Below are positions 1 to 5,452 of a stretch of DNA of 5,452 bases, piece by piece. Location: the NCBI GenBank assembly GCA_947003375.1, contig CAMQOJ010000310.1, positions 1 to 5,452 of the forward strand, in the 5' to 3' direction. Numbering within the stretch: the first letter of the stretch is position 1; each line of letters opens with the position of its first letter. The notes beneath the pieces are model-generated. The model saw nothing but the letters and a program-made list of their open reading frames with translations, was not told the origin of the DNA and did no database searches. A program made the translations under genes and the position numbers. This stretch comes from an uncultured Lachnospiraceae bacterium. GTDB lineage: Bacteria > Bacillota > Clostridia > Lachnospirales > Lachnospiraceae.

Positions 1-18
1 TGAGGGCTCTTTTTGTTT
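1..18 (+). terminator. Possible half of a terminator cut by the left window edge
   Basis: The window opens with TGAGGGCTC followed by TTTTTGTTT. A GC-rich segment ending directly in a T run looks like the 3' arm and tail of an intrinsic terminator for a plus-strand gene lying to the left. The matching 5' arm, which would contain GAGCCCTCA, would be off-window. If so, the neighbouring gene converges on this operon. Only one arm is visible, so this is a weak call. Confidence 0.3.
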
Positions 19-30
19 AGAACAATCTAG

Positions 31-50
31 CGGAGGGCGAAAGCTCTCCG
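31..50 (+). other. Second hairpin with GAAA tetraloop, downstream of the terminator
   Basis: On the plus strand CGGAGGGC (31-38), GAAA (39-42) and GCTCTCCG (43-50) form an 8-base-pair stem closed by a C-G pair on a GNRA tetraloop, with one G·T wobble. In minus-strand RNA the wobble becomes an A·C mismatch and the loop TTTC, so the structure is better as plus-strand RNA. Neither side has a good T run directly after it, so it is not a standard terminator by itself. It could be a backup terminator stem, an mRNA end protector, or the 3' end of a transcript arriving from the left. Function unknown. Confidence 0.45.
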
Positions 51-83
51 TAAAAATTCCGCCTGGATACGTCCAAGCGGAAT
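51..83 (-). terminator. Rho-independent terminator of the binding-protein/kinase transcript
   Basis: Read on the minus strand, ATTCCGCTTGGA (83-72), loop CGTA (71-68) and TCCAGGCGGAAT (67-56) form a 12-base-pair stem with a single T·G wobble and a four-base loop. It is followed at once by TTTT (55-52). It begins 36 bases after the kinase stop codon, the expected place for the end of this operon. The T run is short but the stem is long and nearly perfect. On the plus strand the stem is followed by CTTTTCT, so it might also act weakly in the other direction. Confidence 0.85.
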
Positions 84-119
84 CTTTTCTCTTCCTTATT
101 TTTCTTTTCCCTTGCCTCC
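84..119 (-). other. Purine-rich untranslated tract between kinase stop and terminator
   Basis: The 36 bases between the kinase TAG and the terminator stem are almost entirely purine on the minus strand, with only two pyrimidines (opposite the plus-strand A at 98 and G at 114). In frame after the stop they would read GGKGKEK and then TAA, resembling the low-complexity Gly/Lys/Arg tail of the kinase. No gene or recognised site is seen. It is probably an unstructured 3' leader to the terminator. Confidence 0.4.
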
Positions 120-3100
120 CTATCCTTCCCGCGTTCCCCTACCCTTTCCACGGACGATCCCGTCCAGGGTCCTGTACAGCTTATCCACCTCCACCGGCTT
201 GGAGAGGTGGCCGTTCATGCCGCATTCCACGGACTTCTTCAGGTCATCGTCAAAGGCATTGGCGGACATGGCCACGATGGGTATGGTCCTGCAGTCCTCC
301 CGGTCCATGGCCCGGATGGCGCGGGTGGCCTCCAGGCCGTCCATCACCGGCATCAGGATGTCCATCAGGATCGCGTCATAGGTACCGGGCTTCGTGGAGC
401 GGATCCTCTCCACGGCCTGGGCCCCGTCGTAGACGCAGTCCACCGCGAAGCCCCGCTCCTCCAGCAGGCACTGGGCAATCTCCGCATTGATCTCGTTGTC
501 CTCCACCACCAGGATATGGTAGCCCTCGAAGGACACCGCCTCCTGCCTCTCCTCCGTCTGCCTCTTCTGCCCCAGCCCAAGCCGGATGGCGAAGCTGAAG
601 GTGCTGCCCTCCCCGGGCTCGCTGTCCAGGCGGATCGCGCTGCCCATCATCTGGATCAGGCGGCTGCTGATGGAAAGGCCCAGGCCCGTGCCCTGCTGTT
701 TGGAGGGATTCCTGCCGGAGGCCTGCTCAAAGGAACGGAAGACTCTGTCCCTGTCTTCCTTTGCGATGCCGATTCCCGTATCCCGCACCGCGAAGGACAC
801 CAGGATCCCTTCTTCCCCGGCCTCCTTCTCCCAGACCTCCAGCGTCACCCTTCCCCTCACCGGCGTGAACTTCACTGCGTTCCCCAGGAGGTTGATCAGC
901 ACCTGGCTGATCCGCATACGATCCGCATACAGCCACTGATGGGCCAGCCGGATGTCCTGCACGAAGTCGATCTCCTTTGCCGCTACCTGAGGCGCTACCA
1001 GCTCCTTTATGGTATCCAGCATGTCGTAGATATCGAAATCGTCCGCCTCCAGCTTCATCTTCCCGCTCTCGATCTTGGACATGTCCAGGATATCGTTGAT
1101 CAGTCCCAGCAGATAGCCGGAGGAGGACTGTATCTTCTGCAGGCAGTCCATGATCCGCTCCTGGCTCTGCCCCTGCTGCAGCGCGATCTCCGTCATGCCG
1201 ATGATCCCGTTCATAGGCGTCCGTATCTCATGGCTCATGCGGGACAGGAATTCCGACTTCGCCTTGCTGGCGATGTCGTATTGCTGCTGGTTCATCTGGC
1301 TCTGGATCACCCTGCCCAGCTCCGCCAGGTTCTGGTGCCGCTCAGAGTCAAGGGCCTGTTCCTGCCCAAGGCCCAGGATACAGATGTTCCCCATATAGCT
1401 GCCATTGTCGTACATGGGCAGCGCCGCGCCGTACTGCCCGGGCGCCACGCCCAGAAAGCACTGCAGAAGCTCCAGAGCGCTGTCCTCCCCGGAGAACCAC
1501 TTTACCTCCTCCTGGCCCAGCCAGCCGCGGAAGGCCTCCCTGTCCTCTTCCCTGTATTTCCGCACGTTCCCCGCCGGGGACTCCCCGTCCGCCCGCCACT
1601 GGTATTCCAGGTAATTCGCGGAGAAATCCTCCCGCAGCACGGACACCAGCACTGCTTCGGCCTGATAGTATCTGCCGATCTTGCGCAGCATCAAGGTCAT
1701 CTGGGCCGGGAAATTCGCTCCCTTGCCGAACAGGTTCAGCGCTATGGACACCAGGCCCACGTCCTCCCCGTAGTCCAGGCTGATGATCTCCCGCCCCTGT
1801 AGGGCCGGAAGCTCCCGGCGCTCCCTCTCCGGGATATCCTCGCAGAAGACATACCCTTTCCCCGGACCGGACAGCGCCTGCCTCCCGGCCAGCTTCGCCA
1901 TGCGGATCAGGGCTTCCGTCCCATGCTCCTTCACGCCGCAGACCAGCCCTGCGCACACCGCCACGTCGAAGCGCTCCCTGTCAAAGTCCGCCCCGGCCCT
2001 TTCCAGCAGCCCTTCGATCCACTCCGAGGCCTCTTTCCTGTCCGCCTGATCCAGCCATATGACGAACTCGTCCCCGTCCAGCCGCAGCGCCACTGTCCTC
2101 CGCCCTGTCTGTGCCGTATACGCCCGGCAGCGGCTCCGGATCAGGTCTCCCAGCCCCTCCAGCACCATATCCCCGAATACGATGCCGTTCTTCTCATTGG
2201 CCTCCTTCAACCGTCCCACCAGAAGGTCCGCCATGACGCCGCTGCCAAGACCCGCCCTTCTGTCGGCCTCCACCTGCTCCAGGCCCGCGCTGAAGGTATA
2301 CACGCCCGTGATGCCGTCCATTGCGTTCCTCCTGCGCTGTTCGGCCTCCCTCTCCTTCTGCTCCTGGATGTTGCGGATGCTCCCCACAAGCTTGCGCCGC
2401 ATGCCGTCCGTATCATAGACCGCCTTGCCGGATACCGCCACCCACCGATAGTCCGAATCACTGGGCCATTTCAGCCGGAATTCCATGTACGCCTTATCTT
2501 CCATGCCCTGCAGGATCCGGACAGCCTCCTCCCTGTCCGCGTCGTGGATGCAGTCGGGATTCACGAAGCCGCTCTTGTATTCACGGCAGTCCCACAGCCC
2601 GCTCATGGTCTCATGGTTCACGATGTCCAGCTCGTGCTTCTGCACGTCATAGGAGAAGAACACGTCCTTGGAGGACTCCAGTGCCACGCGGTAGCGCTCC
2701 TTCTCCTCCAGGAGGATGTTCGCTGCCTCCCGCTGCTGCTCCGACAGGTTCTTCACCACATCATACAGGGCATCTATCTCCAGGATGTTGGAAGGCCTGA
2801 ATTCCAAAAGGCCCTCCCTCCCGCGGCTGATGCACTGCATCAGATACTGGAAGGGCCTGGTCAGGTGCCTGACCACAAGATAGATGCCCAGCACGCCGAA
2901 GAGCAGCCCGATGAGGATGGCCACCACCAGCCAGAGATAGAGCTGGCGGCCCATCCCGAAGAGGTCCTCCTCCGTATCCAGCCCCAGGAGCACCCATTCC
3001 GTATCCTCATAGGGCGCATTGTTGCCGTAGAGCTTCAGGGGGCAGGCCACCGCGTACACGTTCTGCCGCTCCAGCCGCACATCCCCCACCTGCCACAGAT

Positions 3101-4070
3101 TGCCGTAGCGGGTTCCTCGCAGCTCCAGCTCCCTCCCTGAGGACCTGGCCAGGTTGGAGAGGATCCCCTTTCCCACCATGGGCCTGTAAAGGCCGTCGCC
3201 GTCCCTGACCGCCAGCAGATACCCTGACTGCTGCTGGTCATTGAGCTCTGCCACCGGGAAATAATCGTAGAGCCGTCTGCTGGAAATCTCTACGCCGATT
3301 ATGCCGTACACCTGCCCCTCATGCCGCAGCGGCACGGAGTATGTAATCATTTCATAGGAGTCCGTCCCGTCCTTCTCCAGATAGAAGGGCAGCGACCAGT
3401 ACCCCAGGTCCGCCGTGTCCGCATCGGCATGTTCCGTCCCCGCCCTCCAGGGCTCATAGAAATAGTTGTCCGCAGCCTCCCTGCCCTGCCCCTCCATGCG
3501 GAAGCGGGTGGTCCAGGAGGTGTCCAGGGGGATGTCCCACTTCCTGGACAGGAGCTTGCTGCCCCGCTCCAGAAGCAGATCCGTGCCGTTGGCGGGATTG
3601 GTATCCGGGTCGGAATCCCTGACGAAGAAGCCGGCGAACTCCCCGGGCTCCCGCATATCCGTTCCCGTCAGGACCAGGAAGATGCCTGTGGTGGAATGGC
3701 TCTGCAGAATGTCCAGGCATTCCGGGAAAAACAGCTCCAGCAGCTCGTTCTTCCTCTCCTCCGAGGCAAGCAGCCCCTCCAGGCTCAAATCCGCGTCCTC
3801 CAGGACCCCTTCCAGGATTCCGTCCAGGACCCCCTCCTGCTCATGGATGGACGCCCATCTCTGGTTCATGTCGTTCTGCAGGATCACCTTTCTGTTCTCC
3901 ACCAGCCGGTTCATCATGCTGACGGAGGATTCCTCCATCATCCCCGTGACCCGCTTCATCACCAGCGTGCCAATGGTAATCAGACTCTGAATCAGCATGA
4001 TGGCGATCAGCGGAACCAGAAAAATCATGAATATGTTCGTCTCTTTTCTGCTCGGTCTTCTGCCTTCCAT
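120..4070 (-). CDS. Membrane-bound hybrid sensor histidine kinase (dCache-HAMP-PAS-degenerate GGDEF-GAF-HisKA-HATPase-REC), 1316 aa
   Basis: This is a complete inner-membrane hybrid kinase that should autophosphorylate on histidine and pass phosphate to its own receiver. Domains in order by residue: basic N-terminus and TM1 (about 14-38); a large extracytoplasmic dCache-like sensor (about 39-376, with the typical YGIIGVEIS strand near 255-263); TM2 (about 377-400); a HAMP-like linker (from about 401) and coiled coil (about 440-460); PAS with PAC end (about 459-570); a GGDEF-like domain (about 584-745, motif DGDEF at 665-669); a GAF-like domain (about 760-925); HisKA with SHEIRTPMN and phospho-acceptor H947; HATPase with N box N1060/N1064, G1 box DTGIGI (1097-1102), F box FRSFEQ (1111-1116) and G2 box GTGLGL (1127-1132); REC with acidic E1190/D1191, phospho-acceptor D1237, switch S1269 and K1291. 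All kinase and receiver catalytic residues are present. There is no HPt or DNA-binding domain. The first Met is chosen because it has an upstream ribosome-binding site and supplies the basic residues before TM1. The gene starts 5 bases after the binding-protein gene. Domain identities are firm except for the exact limits of HAMP and GAF; the ligand is unknown. Confidence 0.96.
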   Translation of the reverse strand: MEGRRPSRKETNIFMIFLVPLIAIMLIQSLITIGTLVMKRVTGMMEESSVSMMNRLVENRKVILQNDMNQRWASIHEQEGVLDGILEGVLEDADLSLEGLLASEERKNELLELFFPECLDILQSHSTTGIFLVLTGTDMREPGEFAGFFVRDSDPDTNPANGTDLLLERGSKLLSRKWDIPLDTSWTTRFRMEGQGREAADNYFYEPWRAGTEHADADTADLGYWSLPFYLEKDGTDSYEMITYSVPLRHEGQVYGIIGVEISSRRLYDYFPVAELNDQQQSGYLLAVRDGDGLYRPMVGKGILSNLARSSGRELELRGTRYGNLWQVGDVRLERQNVYAVACPLKLYGNNAPYEDTEWVLLGLDTEEDLFGMGRQLYLWLVVAILIGLLFGVLGIYLVVRHLTRPFQYLMQCISRGREGLLEFRPSNILEIDALYDVVKNLSEQQREAANILLEEKERYRVALESSKDVFFSYDVQKHELDIVNHETMSGLWDCREYKSGFVNPDCIHDADREEAVRILQGMEDKAYMEFRLKWPSDSDYRWVAVSGKAVYDTDGMRRKLVGSIRNIQEQKEREAEQRRRNAMDGITGVYTFSAGLEQVEADRRAGLGSGVMADLLVGRLKEANEKNGIVFGDMVLEGLGDLIRSRCRAYTAQTGRRTVALRLDGDEFVIWLDQADRKEASEWIEGLLERAGADFDRERFDVAVCAGLVCGVKEHGTEALIRMAKLAGRQALSGPGKGYVFCEDIPERERRELPALQGREIISLDYGEDVGLVSIALNLFGKGANFPAQMTLMLRKIGRYYQAEAVLVSVLREDFSANYLEYQWRADGESPAGNVRKYREEDREAFRGWLGQEEVKWFSGEDSALELLQCFLGVAPGQYGAALPMYDNGSYMGNICILGLGQEQALDSERHQNLAELGRVIQSQMNQQQYDIASKAKSEFLSRMSHEIRTPMNGIIGMTEIALQQGQSQERIMDCLQKIQSSSGYLLGLINDILDMSKIESGKMKLEADDFDIYDMLDTIKELVAPQVAAKEIDFVQDIRLAHQWLYADRMRISQVLINLLGNAVKFTPVRGRVTLEVWEKEAGEEGILVSFAVRDTGIGIAKEDRDRVFRSFEQASGRNPSKQQGTGLGLSISSRLIQMMGSAIRLDSEPGEGSTFSFAIRLGLGQKRQTEERQEAVSFEGYHILVVEDNEINAEIAQCLLEERGFAVDCVYDGAQAVERIRSTKPGTYDAILMDILMPVMDGLEATRAIRAMDREDCRTIPIVAMSANAFDDDLKKSVECGMNGHLSKPVEVDKLYRTLDGIVRGKGRGTREG

Positions 4071-4073
4071 TTA

Positions 4074-4085
4074 TCCTACTCACCC
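4074..4085 (-). promoter_or_regulatory. Ribosome-binding site of the hybrid kinase, overlapping the binding-protein stop
   Basis: On the minus strand the bases before the kinase ATG read GGGTGAGTAGGATAA. GGTGA (4080-4084) matches the 3' part of the consensus Shine-Dalgarno and lies 9 bases before the ATG. AGGA (4074-4077) is a second match but only 3 bases away. The site overlaps the last codons and TAG stop of the upstream gene, which suggests translational coupling and leaves no room for a separate promoter in the gap. Which match is used cannot be decided by eye. Confidence 0.6.
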
Positions 4086-5408
4086 ACTGCCTGCTTCAGG
4101 GCCTCGCAAAAAGCCCCGTACCACACTTCAAAGCTCTCCTCAGTCACATAGTCCGCCGCGGCCTCCTCCAGGCTCTTTCCCTGGGCCAGGGCCTCCTCCA
4201 CGGCCGCCCGGTCCTCCGCCGCCTTGTCCGCCAGATGGTACTCCAGCACCTTCCTGGCCGCCGTGCCGTTTTCGAAGCTTTTGTTGGCGTATAGCGTCAT
4301 GTCCTCCATCTGGCCGAATACCGTGGTCAGGCAGTCGTAAGTCTTAGGAGCCACCTCAAGCCCCTGCTCCTCGATCACCCGATCCAGCTCCGACACGCTG
4401 GCCGCCTCCCTGCGCACGGGCAGATAGCCGGACACGCAGCCGAAGCGCAGGTTGTTCTCCGTCTCCGTGAACCATTTCAGGAATTCCACGGCAGCGTACT
4501 CGTGCCTGGCATCGGACTTGCTGACCACCATGCCGGCCCCCTGCTGCACGGCTATGTGCCGCCCGCCCCGGAACACGGGTGCCGACATCACCAGATAGTC
4601 GATCGGATAGCTGCCGTCCTCCAGCTCCACCTGATTGGGGAAATACATGGCGGAGGACGTGGAGCCTGTATATGCCAGCAGGTCTCCCGTCTTCACGTCA
4701 TCCGAGCGGAAGGATCCGTAGGCCCCGAAATACCCCTTGACCATAGGCACGTAATAATTCTCCCACAGGCGGTGCAGCTCCTCCCGGGGCACGTTCAGGG
4801 TAACCTTGCCGTTCTCCACCTGGAAGATCTCCACCCCCAGCTGCTGCATGCCGATCAGGAAATAATTCGCCACCGCGTCCCTGCCGTAGAACGCCCTGCC
4901 GTCCTCCGGCACGTCCGGCGTCTGGCTGTCCGTCCACTCATAGTACGCCTCCGCCGCCGCGGTGACGCCCTCCATGGTCTCCAGATCCGCCAGGGTGAGG
5001 CCCGTGGCCGCCGCAAAGGGCTCCCAGTCCGTCTTGTTGAGCATCATGATCTCCGTGGACTTGGCCGTGGGGAATATCCGCAGGGAACCGTCGGCGGCGA
5101 TGCGCCCTTCCTCGATGTAGGAGTCCACGTACTTCGCCAGCTCCTCCTCGTCCAGGTACTCCGACAGGTTGGCCAGGGCGCCGGCCTGCTCCACCTCATA
5201 GGCCGTATCCGCGTAGGAGGAGAACAGGTCCGGCATGGCGTCCGCCCCCACCTTTCCGCCAATGGCGTCCCGCACCGCAGTCTCCAGGTCGGATACGGAG
5301 CCCTGGCTGTAGCCCTGTACATAAATCCCCAGCTCCCGGCCCGCCGTTTCGTTGAATTCCTCCACCAGTGCGTCAAAGGCCGCCTGCTGGGAACCGTTAT
5401 AGTAATGC
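4076..5408 (-). CDS. Extracellular solute-binding protein, family 1 (ABC-type, probably sugar), 5'-truncated at contig end
   Basis: This is a secreted or lipid-anchored substrate-binding protein of the SBP_bac_1 type, which captures a solute outside the membrane. The 443 genuine residues start at HYYNGSQQAAFDALVEEF, a typical first beta strand and helix of the family just after the usual leader. Other family signatures are IFPTAKSTEIMMLNKTDW (residues 111-128, hinge region), SAMYFPNQ (252-259) and the C-terminal stretch 304-332 with EFLKWFTE and SGYLPVR. The signal peptide, lipobox and some first mature residues are missing, perhaps 30-40 residues judging by the family's usual length. An open frame continues to a GTG at 5435-5437, but its first nine codons (MGSEMCIRD) and two bases of the tenth are Nextera adapter and must not be annotated. 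Base 5408 is the third base of a codon whose first two bases are lost. The stop is TAG at 4076-4078. The gene is followed 5 bases later by the hybrid kinase, so it may serve that kinase as a ligand-binding partner, feed an off-window transporter, or both. The substrate cannot be read from the sequence; sugar is a family-based guess. Confidence 0.93.
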
Positions 5409-5452
5409 CTGTCTCTTATACACATCTCCGAGCCCACGAGACAGATGAGGAT
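5409..5452. other. Illumina Nextera adapter read-through (technical contamination)
   Basis: Bases 5409-5427 read CTGTCTCTTATACACATCT, the 19-base Tn5 mosaic end used in Nextera/tagmentation libraries. Bases 5428-5442 read CCGAGCCCACGAGAC, the Nextera read-2 tag. The next eight bases, AGATGAGG (5443-5450), sit where the i7 index lies, and the final AT matches the first two bases of the P7 sequence that follows an index. The order and spacing are exactly those of an insert read through into the library adapter. On the minus strand it translates to the artefact peptide MGSEMCIRDR. These 44 bases should be trimmed. The index assignment is an inference from position; the adapter identity is certain. 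Confidence 0.99.

Noticed and set aside
207..1802. A 531-codon open frame on the plus strand opposite the kinase
   Set aside because: It lies wholly antisense to conserved kinase, GAF and receiver codons. Its product is rich in His, Leu, Pro and Gln with no recognisable domain. Long antisense frames are expected from the strong third-position GC bias.
2064..2078. An active diguanylate cyclase call based on the DGDEF motif alone
   Set aside because: The metal-binding aspartate position appears to be Leu617 and the first motif glycine is replaced, so activity cannot be claimed; it is treated as a degenerate module.
1923..3140. A 405-codon open frame on the plus strand
   Set aside because: Same reason: it is antisense to the GGDEF-like, PAS and membrane regions, with low-complexity composition and no domain signature.
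3997..4347. A proline-rich plus-strand open frame spanning the junction of the two genes
   Set aside because: Its PPRPPPG-type composition is the reverse complement of Ala/Glu/Gly-rich codons at the binding protein's C-terminus; no start context or homology is evident.
5409..5427. A Tn5/IS50 transposon end suggesting a mobile element
   Set aside because: The 19-base mosaic end is joined directly to the synthetic Nextera read-2 tag and an index-like octamer. That is library adapter, not a natural IS50 end, and no transposase is present.
5435..5437. GTG as the true start codon of the binding protein
   Set aside because: The codon lies inside the synthetic adapter; the natural N-terminus with signal peptide is absent from the contig.
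1..5452. CRISPR arrays, tRNA or rRNA genes, riboswitches, phage or attachment sites
   Set aside because: No repeated spaced units, cloverleaf-like segments or RNA gene signatures were seen. Apart from the first 119 bases, the short intergenic gap and the adapter, the window is continuous coding sequence.

Overview
The window holds two tandem minus-strand genes and one sequencing artefact. The genes are G+C-rich, with strong C/G preference at third codon positions. Protein style fits a high-GC gut Firmicute of the Lachnospiraceae type: a family 1 solute-binding protein of Clostridia character and a very long dCache/PAS/GGDEF-like/GAF hybrid kinase. That placement is an inference from protein character only. 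The right edge carries Illumina Nextera library adapter, so this looks like the end of a contig assembled from short reads.

Layout, in transcription order (right to left). 5409-5452 is not biological: it is the 19-base Tn5 mosaic end, the Nextera read-2 tag, then what looks like an 8-base i7 index and the first two bases of P7. 4076-5408 is an extracellular solute-binding protein that lacks its signal peptide and first mature residues because the contig ends there; its apparent start codon is adapter. After a 5-base gap, 120-4070 encodes a 1316-residue membrane-bound hybrid histidine kinase. Bases 1-119 are the 3' intergenic region, with a good intrinsic terminator for the kinase transcript (51-83), a second hairpin with a GAAA loop (31-50), and possibly half of another terminator cut by the left edge.

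How the genes may work together: the binding protein and kinase are almost certainly co-transcribed. No transporter permease is visible between them. The simplest reading is a sensory pair in which the binding protein captures a solute, probably a carbohydrate, outside the cell and either presents it to the kinase's large extracytoplasmic domain or feeds a transporter encoded off-window. Inside the cell the kinase has HAMP-like, PAS, degenerate GGDEF and GAF modules before a complete HisKA/HATPase core and a C-terminal receiver. It has no HPt domain and there is no output regulator in the window, so the phosphorelay must be completed elsewhere. The most unusual biological point is the GGDEF-like module. 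It keeps putative nucleotide-contacting residues but has lost a key metal-binding aspartate and the inhibitory site, so it may be a nucleotide sensor rather than a cyclase.
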